Of a DNA stretch of 24,341 nucleotides, positions 16,801 to 23,871 are shown piece after piece (positions within the stretch are counted from its first letter, which is position 1; each line of letters begins with the position of its first letter). Below the pieces are notes generated by a model. It ran no database searches and had not been told where the DNA came from. It saw only the letters and a program-made list of their open reading frames with translations. The stretch is from Bog-950 sp964493695 (lineage in GTDB: Bacteria; Bacteroidota; Bacteroidia; Chitinophagales; LD1), in contig CAZBPG010000062.1 of NCBI GenBank assembly GCA_964493695.1, positions 1-24,341 on the forward strand, written 5' to 3'. The position numbers and the translations under genes are program-made.

Positions 16801-17446
16801 TGGAAGAGCATATTGCGCATACACTTACAATGTTGACCGCCTTGTTCCGTGGAGAACACTTACCGGCAGACAGCACATGTATCTTGACCATGAAGGCTAC
16901 ATTGCTTTCGGAGAACATCTTCCAACTTACAAACCATCACCTCTGCCTTCGGTTTATGGCGACATCCGCAAAACACTGAATGACGGCAAAGCGAAAATGC
17001 TCAACTGTCTTACCCCTCATGGTAAATGGCATATCCACTCCACTTATGGCGACACCTTACGAATGCTTACGCTTTCAAGAGGAATGGAACCTTGCTGGAT
17101 GAGCGAAGAAGATGCAGCATCAATCGGAGTAAAGGATAACGATTGGGTGGAAGTGTATAACGACCATGGAGTATATTGCACAAGGGCTTGTGTAAGTTCC
17201 AGAATTCCAAATGGAGTTTGCATTGTTTATCACTCTCCGGAAAGAACATATTCCGTTCCAAAGTCGCAAGTTAGAGGAGGTAGAAGAGCCGGTGGTCACA
17301 ACAGTTTTACTCGCGTACACTTGAAGCCAAGTTTAATGGTGGGCGGCTATGGGCAGTTTTCGTACCACTTTAATTACTGGGGACCGGTGGGTTCTAATCG
17401 CGATACGCATGTATTGGTAAGAAGAATGGATAAGGTAGAATTCTAA
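13817..17446 (+). CDS. narG: respiratory nitrate reductase alpha subunit (NarG/NxrA family)
   Basis: Catalytic subunit, 1209 residues, close to E. coli NarG (1247). The FS0 [4Fe-4S] ligands are His33, Cys37, Cys41 and Cys76 in STHGVNCTGGCSW and EPRGCQRG. Asp207 in FYDWYCDLP corresponds to the molybdenum ligand Asp222 of E. coli NarG. Further family blocks are FSPIPAMSMMSYASGARY, VVDINFRMDTSALYSDI, LPTASWYEKADINS and the C-terminal WGPVGSNRDTHV. There is no twin-arginine signal, so the active site faces the cytoplasm. It reduces nitrate to nitrite with two electrons from NarH; the same fold oxidises nitrite in Nitrobacter-type NxrA. Several blocks (GANLGMTRTPDIHFFSES, HAGSDGAFWMAVTHVILKE) differ from the enterobacterial form, so its branch should be tested by phylogeny. 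Frame intact. Confidence 0.96.
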   Translation: MSWIEDIISPKTRKWEEFYRNRWQYDKVVRSTHGVNCTGGCSWMIHVKDGIVVWETQALDYPLLEEGLPPYEPRGCQRGISYSWYLYSPIRVKYPLMRGALMDLFKKEKEAAGGDPIKAWANLQNDPVKRARYQRARGKGGFRRANWEEVVELIAAANLYTVKKYGPDRIIGFSPIPAMSMMSYASGARYLQLMGGVNLSFYDWYCDLPCAYPEVWGEQTDVCESADWYNSKFCVSMGANLGMTRTPDIHFFSESKHNGTKTVVMSPDFSMVAKHADQWIPVHAGSDGAFWMAVTHVILKEYHVDRQVPYFMEYVKRYTDCPFLVELTKEGDHYLPGRLLRANRLSKYKGVENGDWKFLNLDSNTGNPVMAKGGMGQRWDKEKENIGKWNLLYEDGMDNSTFNPELSLISKNDGVLQVEYTEFGLKKKSNRGVPVKYIETVDGGKVPVATIYDIIMGHYGVPRGLAGDYPKDYNDDKAAYTPAWNEIFTGIGRNTVISFAREWASTAEVTKGKCMVIVGAAINHWFHGNLMYRAAIQAQLFTGCNGVNGGGMNHYVGQEKLAPVDSWGTIMAAKDWQSANRLQQAPIWHYINSDQWRYDANQSQYNSIPDGSKYGNMHSADFAVMSVRNGWMPFYPQYDKNNLEVVSDAKKSGAKTDDEIRNYIVDQLKTKKLNYSIADCDNEINFPRNWFIWRGNALMSSAKGHEYMLNHYLGTHHNDIADEVAQDLVSEILWREAPKGKMDLVVDINFRMDTSALYSDIVLPTASWYEKADINSTDMHSFIHPLSAAIAPVWESKSDWQIWQLLAKKVSELAKSYISEPVMDVVNVPLSHDSTDEITQPTIKDWWKGECEPVPGKSMHKIVMVERDYTQIYNKYISIGPNMKVNPIGAHGVTFMANDVYEQMLYDKRHVQKINGVEYPSIKEDVEAVNAVLTLSTLTNGHLNVRAYENMEKKTGLVLADLAAGSKDVRIDYKDLQSQPRRYNTAALWSGLMNNGRAYCAYTYNVDRLVPWRTLTGRQHMYLDHEGYIAFGEHLPTYKPSPLPSVYGDIRKTLNDGKAKMLNCLTPHGKWHIHSTYGDTLRMLTLSRGMEPCWMSEEDAASIGVKDNDWVEVYNDHGVYCTRACVSSRIPNGVCIVYHSPERTYSVPKSQVRGGRRAGGHNSFTRVHLKPSLMVGGYGQFSYHFNYWGPVGSNRDTHVLVRRMDKVEF

Positions 17447-17473
17447 AAATCTGTAAACTATAAACAAAATAAT

Positions 17474-18970
17474 ATGGATGTAAGATCGCAAGTTTCAATG
17501 GTGTTTCACCTCGATAAGTGTATCGGATGCCACACTTGTTCTATTGCCTGCAAAAATGTTTGGACCGACAGAAAAGGTGCGGAGTATATGTGGTGGAATA
17601 ACGTGGAAACAAAACCCGGAACCGGTTATCCCACCAAATGGGAAGATCAGGATATTTATAAAGGCGGTTGGGAAAAGAATGGCGACTCGGTATCTCTGAA
17701 GGGTGCCGGAAAACTTAGAGGTTTGAAAAATATTTTTCACAATCCGCATTTACCGGTTCTTGATGATTACTATGAGCCGTGGACTTACAAGTATCAGGAT
17801 TTATTTACAGCTCCTGAAGGTGATGACCAACCAACTGCCCGTCCGGTTTCATTGGTAACAGGTGAACACATGGATGTTAAAGCTGGGCCAAACTGGGATG
17901 ATGACCTTGGTGGTTCAGTTGATTATGCCCGTCAGGATGTAAACTTTAAAGATTTAAGTGCTGCAGACCAGGAGGTATTGTTTCAGTTAGAGCGAATGAC
18001 ATTTTTTTACTTACCGAGAATTTGCAACCACTGTCTTAATCCTGCTTGTGTGGCGGCTTGCCCATCCGGTGCCATCTATAAAAGAGGTGAAGATGGAGTG
18101 GTGCTCATCAATCAGCAAATTTGCCGAGCATGGAGAATGTGCGTAACAGCGTGTCCTTACAAAAAAAGTTATTACAACTGGCATACCGGTAAATCTGAAA
18201 AATGTATTTTGTGTTATCCGCGTCTTGAATCAGGTCAGGCTCCTGCCTGTATGCACCAATGTGTTGGAAGAATACGCTATTTGGGAGTAATGCTTTATGA
18301 TGCTGATAAAATTCAGGAAGTAGCTTCTACAAAAAATGATTTGGATCTTGTTGACAAACAATTAGAAATTTATCTCAATCCATTTGACCCGGAAGTAATT
18401 AAAGCAGCAAGATTGAATGGTATTGCTGATTCTACTATTGATGCAGCACAAAAATCACCAGTTTACAAATTTGTAAAAGAATGGAAAATTGCGCTGCCTC
18501 TTCACCCAGAGTTCAGAACTATACCTAATCTGTTTTACGTTCCTGCGCTTATGCCTGGTATGGCGAGTATGAATGAAGGGATATATGAAGAATCGAACAC
18601 GCAGTTTTTATGGGGTGGAATAGAAACAAACCGATTGCCGATAAAATATCTCTCTAACCTATTTACTGCCGGTAATAATGAAAAAGTGGTGGAAGTGCTG
18701 AAGCGACTGATGGCAGTTAGATGGCACAGACGACAAGTTACTGTTGGCGATGTGAAACAGGAAATTGTTGACAGAGCAATGAATGAAATAAAGCTGACCG
18801 GTGATGTGGCTGATGCAATTTTCCGTTTAACTGCCTTGGCAACTTTCGATGAACGATTTGTAATTCCGGCAGCCCATCGCGAAGAATCAATTGAAATGCT
18901 GGAGAACACTGCGGATGTAAAAGGAAACACTGGATTTGGCTTTAAAGAAAAACCGGAAAGAGGATGGTAA
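17474..18970 (+). CDS. narH: respiratory nitrate reductase beta subunit
   Basis: Iron-sulphur electron-transfer subunit, 498 residues, which links NarI haems to FS0 of NarG at the cytoplasmic face. Four cysteine groups are visible: CIGCHTCSIAC (16-26), ICNHCLNPACVAACP, CRAWRMCVTACP and CILCYPRL...CMHQC. The tryptophan in CRAWRMC replaces a cysteine and marks the [3Fe-4S] cluster of the NarH family. The central DDYYEPWTYKYQDLFTAPEG and GPNWDDDLGG phrases are also typical. The C-terminus is shorter than in E. coli, ending FGFKEKPERGW. It starts 27 bases after narG, and its last seven bases overlap the start of narJ, indicating translational coupling. Frame intact. Confidence 0.96.
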   Translation: MDVRSQVSMVFHLDKCIGCHTCSIACKNVWTDRKGAEYMWWNNVETKPGTGYPTKWEDQDIYKGGWEKNGDSVSLKGAGKLRGLKNIFHNPHLPVLDDYYEPWTYKYQDLFTAPEGDDQPTARPVSLVTGEHMDVKAGPNWDDDLGGSVDYARQDVNFKDLSAADQEVLFQLERMTFFYLPRICNHCLNPACVAACPSGAIYKRGEDGVVLINQQICRAWRMCVTACPYKKSYYNWHTGKSEKCILCYPRLESGQAPACMHQCVGRIRYLGVMLYDADKIQEVASTKNDLDLVDKQLEIYLNPFDPEVIKAARLNGIADSTIDAAQKSPVYKFVKEWKIALPLHPEFRTIPNLFYVPALMPGMASMNEGIYEESNTQFLWGGIETNRLPIKYLSNLFTAGNNEKVVEVLKRLMAVRWHRRQVTVGDVKQEIVDRAMNEIKLTGDVADAIFRLTALATFDERFVIPAAHREESIEMLENTADVKGNTGFGFKEKPERGW

Positions 18971-19659
18971 GCGAAAGAAAGCATTACACTCTCTTATCGA
19001 AACTGTTCAAATATCCTGAAGAAGGATTTATTGAAGATGTGGCGGATTGTTTGAATTATCTGGAATGTTTGTACCCGGAGGCAGCAGAGGAATTGAAAGT
19101 GTTTTTTGAATACATGAAGAACTGCACTTTAGATGAACGTCAGGAACTTTTCACTAAAACATTTGATGTGCAGCCAATCTGCTATTTGGATTTAGGTTAT
19201 GTAATGTTTGGTGAAGATTACAAACGCGGAGCTTTTCTGTTGAGTATGCAGGCAGAGCAACTAAAAATAAATAACGATTGCGGAACCGATTTGCCCGATA
19301 ATATCTGCAATGTTCTAACGCTGCTGACAAAATCTGAAGATGATGATTTTGTTGAAGATTTAACATGGAGAATCATCATTCCGTGTGTAAAGAAAATGAT
19401 TGCCGAATTCACCACAGCAAGGGTTGATATGAAATTAAAATTACTTCGTAAGATGCACCGCGCCATTATTCAGGAAGAATTGAATCGCGGCAATGTTTAT
19501 AGAAACTGTTTCACAGCTCTGTTGGAAGTTTTACGAAAAGATTTTGGAGAAAAGATTTTTGAAACCGCTGAAAATTCAGCATTAAGTACAGCGCATCATC
19601 ACTCATTTTTTAATAAAGAAAACCATTTAGTAAGTAACAATAAACTTGATGAACTATGA
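18964..19659 (+). CDS. narJ: nitrate reductase assembly chaperone
   Basis: NarJ of the TorD/DmsD/NarJ chaperone superfamily, 231 residues (E. coli 236). It is all-helical and cytoplasmic, with the family phrases YTLLSKLFKYPEEGF at the N-terminus and ELFTKTFDVQPICYLDLGYVMFGEDYKRGAFL about residues 58-91. NarJ binds apo-NarG and allows molybdenum cofactor and FS0 insertion before the enzyme attaches to NarI; it is not part of the final enzyme. The start overlaps narH by seven bases and the stop overlaps narI as ATGA, so the three genes form a tightly coupled set. The tail after residue 205 (HHHSFFNKENHL) is polar and less conserved. Confidence 0.92.
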   Translation: MVSERKHYTLLSKLFKYPEEGFIEDVADCLNYLECLYPEAAEELKVFFEYMKNCTLDERQELFTKTFDVQPICYLDLGYVMFGEDYKRGAFLLSMQAEQLKINNDCGTDLPDNICNVLTLLTKSEDDDFVEDLTWRIIIPCVKKMIAEFTTARVDMKLKLLRKMHRAIIQEELNRGNVYRNCFTALLEVLRKDFGEKIFETAENSALSTAHHHSFFNKENHLVSNNKLDEL

Positions 19660-20378
19660 ATTATCTCTTATACGCGGTATTTCCGTACACCTGCTTGGCT
19701 ATATTTCTTGTTGGTTCTATTTATAGATACATCAACAAGCCATTTTCGGTGTCTTCGCTTTCCTCACAATTTTTAGAGGGCAAAAAACTTTTCATTGCCA
19801 GCCAGATGTTTCACTGGGGGCTTTTTGTTTTATTCTTCGGGCACCTTATTGCGTTTCTGTTCCCCAAAAGTGTATTGTTATGGAACGGAGCACCTGTTCG
19901 CTTGTTAATTCTTGAAGTAACAGCATTTGTGTTTGGCTTGTCGGCATTTTTCGGAGTTGTTCTGCTTGTGCTGAGACGATTAACCACCCGGAGAGTACAG
20001 ATTGTTACAAGTAAAATGGACATCATGGTTTTTCTCGTTCTGCTGGTGCAAATAATTTCAGGATTGTTAGTTGCGTATCATAACAGGTGGGGTTCATCCT
20101 GGTTTGCAGCTTTTCTCACACCATATCTGCGTTCTGTATTTGTATTTGATCCGCAAATTGATGCCATTGCGAGTGTTAACTCACTTTCTTTGAAAATTCA
20201 CGTCATCTCAGCTTTCAGTATCATTGCGTTAATCCCTTTTACACGCTTTATGCACTTTTTGGTTTATCCGGTTGATTATCTTTGGAGAAGTTATCAGCAG
20301 GTAATGTGGAACTGGAATCGAAAACACATTAGAGTATCAAGAGCACATCGCGAAGGTCATAAGTCAATGAATAATTAA
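19656..20378 (+). CDS. narI: nitrate reductase gamma subunit, di-haem cytochrome b
   Basis: Integral membrane subunit of 240 residues with five predicted helices, which oxidises quinol (or exchanges electrons with another donor) and passes electrons through two haems b to NarH. His53 and His63 (SQMFHWGLFVLFFGHLIAF) and His182 and His200 (LKIHVISAFSIIALIPFTRFMHFLVYP) have the spacing of the four haem ligands His56, His66, His187 and His205 of E. coli NarI, so both haems should be present. The C-terminal WNRKHIRVSRAHREG is basic and cytoplasmic. The start overlaps the narJ stop. The next gene follows 24 bases later. Confidence 0.94.
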   Translation: MNYLLYAVFPYTCLAIFLVGSIYRYINKPFSVSSLSSQFLEGKKLFIASQMFHWGLFVLFFGHLIAFLFPKSVLLWNGAPVRLLILEVTAFVFGLSAFFGVVLLVLRRLTTRRVQIVTSKMDIMVFLVLLVQIISGLLVAYHNRWGSSWFAAFLTPYLRSVFVFDPQIDAIASVNSLSLKIHVISAFSIIALIPFTRFMHFLVYPVDYLWRSYQQVMWNWNRKHIRVSRAHREGHKSMNN

Positions 20379-20402
20379 TCTTCTAACAGTTAAACCTTGG
20401 TT

Positions 20403-20747
20403 ATGGATTCAATACAATTAAGTTTAAAGAAGCATTCTTCAAAACGTTCACTTACTTTTCTACTTCTGAGTTTGTTTATCAGCAATTCTGTTTTTGCACA
20501 GAATGCAACCACTTCTACCGGCAGTAATGCAATTTATTATTTACTGTTTGTTGGCTTATGCCTGTTGTGTGCTGCAGTATATATAATCCGAAAGGCATCG
20601 GTGGTATTAGGTGAACATGGGCAGTCAATTTTTGATTTTGATACCTCTGCTTTCAAAAATATGTCAGAGAATAGCAGAGATGTAACGATTTTTGTAGTAG
20701 TAATTGTAGTGATTGGTATATACTTGGCGCTAAGTTACGGTTCGTAG
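20403..20747 (+). CDS. small membrane protein of the nar operon, function unknown
   Basis: A 114-residue protein I cannot place in a family. The N-terminus has a basic stretch (KKHSSKRS) and a hydrophobic segment ending NSVFAQNATTS, which looks like a Sec signal cut after VFA. Two helices follow: AIYYLLFVGLCLLCAAVYII (about 43-63) and VTIFVVVIVVIGIYLALSYG (about 93-112). They are joined by a polar loop GEHGQSIFDFDTSAFKNMS. There is no haem c motif, no Fe-S cysteine set and only one loop histidine, so a classical redox role is not evident. It lies 24 bases after narI and immediately before the operon terminator, so it should be made with NarGHJI and could be an accessory or stabilising subunit. 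The ATG is preferred over a TTG two codons earlier. Confidence 0.7.
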   Translation: MDSIQLSLKKHSSKRSLTFLLLSLFISNSVFAQNATTSTGSNAIYYLLFVGLCLLCAAVYIIRKASVVLGEHGQSIFDFDTSAFKNMSENSRDVTIFVVVIVVIGIYLALSYGS

Positions 20748-20785
20748 AAATGAAGGTTTTTTTCTGATTTTTTTGAATATAGCAC

Positions 20786-20799
20786 ATGAGTTCGCTCAC
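20786..20799 (+). promoter_or_regulatory. candidate FNR-type operator before narK
   Basis: ATGAGTTCGCTCAC contains a perfect TGAG-N4-CTCA palindrome, the TGA-N6-TCA core of CRP/FNR sites, in the gap upstream of the first narK. An AT-rich AATATTTG at 20810-20817 may serve as a -7 element, but the match is imperfect. Confidence 0.42.
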
Positions 20800-20820
20800 T
20801 TCTTTAATAAATATTTGTCG

Positions 20821-20845
20821 TGTAATATACAGCGTTCATATTACA
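20821..20845 (+). other. upstream hairpin of a tandem pair
   Basis: TGTAATAT (20821-20828) pairs fully with ATATTACA (20838-20845) around a nine-base loop. It is ten bases from the terminator hairpin that follows, giving two stem-loops in series before narK. Confidence 0.5.
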
Positions 20846-20854
20846 GATTCTCTG

Positions 20855-20882
20855 AAAGCCGCTATGTAAGCGGCTTTTTTTT
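20855..20882 (+). terminator. intrinsic terminator between nar operon and narK
   Basis: AAAGCCGC (20855-20862) and its complement GCGGCTTT (20870-20877) form a GC-rich eight-pair stem with a seven-base loop, followed by an unbroken T-run to 20882. It ends only 26 bases before the narK start, so it lies inside the leader of any transcript that begins upstream and reads into narK. Confidence 0.9.
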
Positions 20883-20908
20883 GTAAATTATTTAAATGAG
20901 ATACAGTT

Positions 20909-22408
20909 ATGGAAACCAAAGTTACGCCTGAAGCCCACAGAATTTTATTTCTGAACACACTTGCCTTTACCATTTGTTTTGCCGTATGGATGTTTAACGG
21001 TGTAATGGTTTCTTTTTTGGTCGATAATCAGGTTTTTAAATGGACACCGGTTCAAATAGGATGGCTGTTGGCTATTCCGGTTCTCAGTGGAGCTATTTTC
21101 CGGTTACATGGCGGAATATGGACGGATAAGTACGGGGGCAAGTGGATGTTTGGCGGCTTACTTTTTTTCTGCGCAATACCCATGTTTCTGCTGAGTTATG
21201 CCAATAGTTTCCTTGCTTTTGCAATTTGCAGTTTTGGGTTTGGTTTTGCAGGGGTGGGTTTCTCTATCGGTATTGCCAACACTTCGCTTTGGTATCCAAA
21301 AGAATGGCAGGGGCGTGCACTCGGAATTTTCGGTATGGGAAATTTTGGCGCGGGTATTACTACCCTTGTCGCCCCAACTCTGCTAAATAAACTCACAAAC
21401 AACGGTGCTGATATTGAAGGATGGAGGCACCTGCCGCAAATATATGCCGGTGTGTTGGCTTTTATGGGTATTGTTTATTTAATTTTTACTGAAAATAAAG
21501 TTTCTACCGCAGCACAGAATAAATCTTTCGTTCAAATGCTAACCCCGCTTAAAGAAGTGCGTGTATGGCGGTTTGGTTTGTATTACTACCTCGTATTTGG
21601 ATGTTTTGTAGCGCTTTCGCAATGGCTGGTTCCATATTATCTCAATGTGTATTCTGTTTCGTTGGTTACTGCCGGATTACTGGCTACTATCTTCAGTATG
21701 CCATCGGGGTTGATTCGTGCACTGGGCGGGTGGATGTCGGATAAAATGGGACCAAGAAAAGTGATGTACTGGATTTTTATTGCCTCGTGTATTACCTGTT
21801 TCCTGCTCATTATTCCTCAAATGGAAATTGAGTCACCAGGTGAGGGTATCATGGCTAAGAATAAAGGAAAGATAACTTTTGTTTCAGAGCAAGTAGTAGT
21901 AGTAGATGACGTTAGTTATCCGTTAAAAGCAAAACCATTTGACAGAGGGCAAAAAGAGGAATTTACATTTCTGCCGAAAACAGTTAGCTGGCAAGTGCCG
22001 CTGGTAAAAGAAGGCGAAACGGTAGCAAAAAAACAACTGATTGCGAAAGGAACTACCCACATCTATTTTCAGGCAAATATCTGGGTGGCAACCTTCTTGA
22101 TTTTTTTAGTCGGAATTGTATGGGGAATTGGTAAAGCAGCCGTTTACAAACACATTCCGAATTATTTCCCCAACGATGTTGGCGCGGTGGGCGGAATGGT
22201 AGGTGTTCTTGGTGGCTTGGGAGGTTTCTTCTCGCCTATTATTTTCGGATATATGCTAAGTGCTACCGGTCTCTGGACCAGCATGTGGATATTCCTTTGG
22301 GGAGTTTCAATAATTTGTTTGTGGTGGATGCACAATGTAATTACACGCATGAGGGATGAAGCTGCACCTCATACCAAAGAGAAATTTGAATCAACAAACG
22401 GGCAATAA
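20909..22408 (+). CDS. narK: NarK-type nitrate/nitrite transporter with soluble insert
   Basis: Major facilitator superfamily protein of 499 residues from the nitrate/nitrite porter family. Visible are the substrate arginines in SGAIFRLHGGIWTDKYG (helix 2) and PSGLIRALGGWMSDKMG. The two glycine-rich signature regions are GFAGVGFSIGIANTSLWYP with GNFGAG, and GIGKAAVYKHIPNYFP with GGLGGF. Between helices of the second half an extra segment of about 85 residues (roughly 310-390) carries beta-strand-rich sequence, including PLVKEGETVAKKQLIAKG, similar in style to a biotinyl/lipoyl-type hairpin. Most NarK proteins lack such a domain. The gene follows an intrinsic terminator by 26 bases and precedes the second transporter by 23. 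Direction (nitrate uptake or nitrate/nitrite exchange) cannot be read from the sequence. Confidence 0.9.
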   Translation: METKVTPEAHRILFLNTLAFTICFAVWMFNGVMVSFLVDNQVFKWTPVQIGWLLAIPVLSGAIFRLHGGIWTDKYGGKWMFGGLLFFCAIPMFLLSYANSFLAFAICSFGFGFAGVGFSIGIANTSLWYPKEWQGRALGIFGMGNFGAGITTLVAPTLLNKLTNNGADIEGWRHLPQIYAGVLAFMGIVYLIFTENKVSTAAQNKSFVQMLTPLKEVRVWRFGLYYYLVFGCFVALSQWLVPYYLNVYSVSLVTAGLLATIFSMPSGLIRALGGWMSDKMGPRKVMYWIFIASCITCFLLIIPQMEIESPGEGIMAKNKGKITFVSEQVVVVDDVSYPLKAKPFDRGQKEEFTFLPKTVSWQVPLVKEGETVAKKQLIAKGTTHIYFQANIWVATFLIFLVGIVWGIGKAAVYKHIPNYFPNDVGAVGGMVGVLGGLGGFFSPIIFGYMLSATGLWTSMWIFLWGVSIICLWWMHNVITRMRDEAAPHTKEKFESTNGQ

Positions 22409-22431
22409 AAATTTTAAAGCAATAGAACAGT

Positions 22432-23775
22432 ATGGCAACATGGCTCAGCAAGTGGGAACCCGAAGACAATAATTTTTGGGAAACCGAAGGAAAGAAAATA
22501 GCATGGCGGACACTTTGGGTTACCACAGTGTCGTTAACATTATCGTTTGCTACCTGGTTTATGGTAAGTGCCATAGTAGTAAAGTTGCCGGGCATTGGGT
22601 TTAATTTTACACAAGACCAGTTGTTTTGGTTGGCAGCCATGCCCGGTCTTGCTGCAGGTACACTTAGGATAGTTCATACATTTCTTCTTCCCATCTACGG
22701 AACAAGACATGTAGTAACATTTGCTACGCTTATCAAACTTATTCCATGTGTAGGGTTTGGTTTGGCGGTAATGAACCTAAGCACTCCTTTTTGGGTATTT
22801 ATGGTTTTGGCATTTACTGCAGGTTTTGGCGGAGGAGATTTTTCTTCGTTTATGCCATCAACCAATTTGTTTTTCCCGAAACGGCTAAAAGGAACAGCCC
22901 TTGGTATTCAGGCGGGCATCGGAAATTTTGGAGTGAGTTTAGCACAGTTTATGACACCGGCTTTGCTTGGAATTGCCATTTATGGGGGAGCAGAAACATT
23001 CACTAAGATAAATCCAAAAACAAAAGAAGTTCTTGGCACCTCCGAAATCTATTTGCAAAACGCTGCGCTTTGGTATATCCCGTTAATTGTAATTATGACA
23101 GTTGTTTGCTGGTGGGTGCTGCGCAGCATTCCTATGAAGGCATCGCTTAAAGAGCAGCTCGACATTTTTAAAGAAAAGCACACTTGGTTTTGCACCATTA
23201 CTTATGTAATGACCTTCGGCACGTTTGCCGGACTATCGGCTACTTTCCCTATGATGATGAAATCGCTTTATGGAAATTTTGAAGGTGCGCCAGACCCGCT
23301 CAAATATGCTTTTTACGGTCCGCTTATTGGTTCAGCCAGTCGGGTGCTGTTTGGTTTTGTTTCGGATAAAACCGGAGGGGCGATCCTTACCACCATAACC
23401 GGATTTGGTTTAATAGCGGGTTCAATAATGATGGTAAGCATGGGTTTAGTAGCGCCAACTTCCATGGATACTTTCCCGATGTTTGTTGCTGTTATGCTGG
23501 GCATGTTCTTTTTTGCCGGTATAGGAAATGCAGCAACATTCCGTCAATACCCAATCATTTTCCAGCATAATCCGCGGCAGGCAACCGGAGTTATAGGATG
23601 GACTGCGGCTGTGGCTGCTTACGGCCCTTTCGTTTTCTCGCTTGTAATAGGTGCGGTAATTGGTGCCACAAAAAATGCGAACGGATTCTTTATAGGGCTA
23701 TTGGTGTTTTTGGTAATTGCTACCTGGGTTAACTGGCATTACTACAACAAAAAAGGCTGCGAAAGGCCGAGTTAA
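22432..23775 (+). CDS. second NarK/NarT-type nitrate/nitrite transporter
   Basis: MFS transporter of 447 residues, clearly related to but diverged from the preceding NarK. It has the substrate arginines in AAGTLRIVHTFLLPIYGTRH and IGSASRVLFGFVSDKTGG. The signature regions are AGFGGGDFSSFMPSTNLFFP with QAGIGNFGVSLAQF, and FFAGIGNAATFRQYPIIF. It lacks the soluble insert. Two NarK-type proteins in tandem are common in nitrate respiration loci; usually one is a proton symporter and the other a nitrate/nitrite antiporter, and this could be the division of labour here. The N-terminus MATWLSKWEPEDNNFWETEG is cytoplasmic. It is co-transcribed with narK (23 bases apart). The downstream gene follows after 96 bases with its own candidate operator. 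Confidence 0.9.
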   Translation: MATWLSKWEPEDNNFWETEGKKIAWRTLWVTTVSLTLSFATWFMVSAIVVKLPGIGFNFTQDQLFWLAAMPGLAAGTLRIVHTFLLPIYGTRHVVTFATLIKLIPCVGFGLAVMNLSTPFWVFMVLAFTAGFGGGDFSSFMPSTNLFFPKRLKGTALGIQAGIGNFGVSLAQFMTPALLGIAIYGGAETFTKINPKTKEVLGTSEIYLQNAALWYIPLIVIMTVVCWWVLRSIPMKASLKEQLDIFKEKHTWFCTITYVMTFGTFAGLSATFPMMMKSLYGNFEGAPDPLKYAFYGPLIGSASRVLFGFVSDKTGGAILTTITGFGLIAGSIMMVSMGLVAPTSMDTFPMFVAVMLGMFFFAGIGNAATFRQYPIIFQHNPRQATGVIGWTAAVAAYGPFVFSLVIGAVIGATKNANGFFIGLLVFLVIATWVNWHYYNKKGCERPS

Positions 23776-23809
23776 TTAACCAGACTGTTCAACATTTAAA
23801 CGCGAAAAG

Positions 23810-23823
23810 ATGATTAACATCAT
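23810..23823 (+). promoter_or_regulatory. candidate FNR/DNR-type operator before the hemerythrin gene
   Basis: ATGATTAACATCAT is a perfect palindrome with the TGAT-N4-ATCA core of the FNR/DNR box; only the outermost bases differ from TTGAT-N4-ATCAA. A -7-like TAATTTG follows at 23848-23854 and the ATG is 49 bases downstream of the site. Confidence 0.55.
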
Positions 23824-23871
23824 TTTATTATCTGCTCGCATTGACCGTAATTTGCAACAAAACATAACGCT

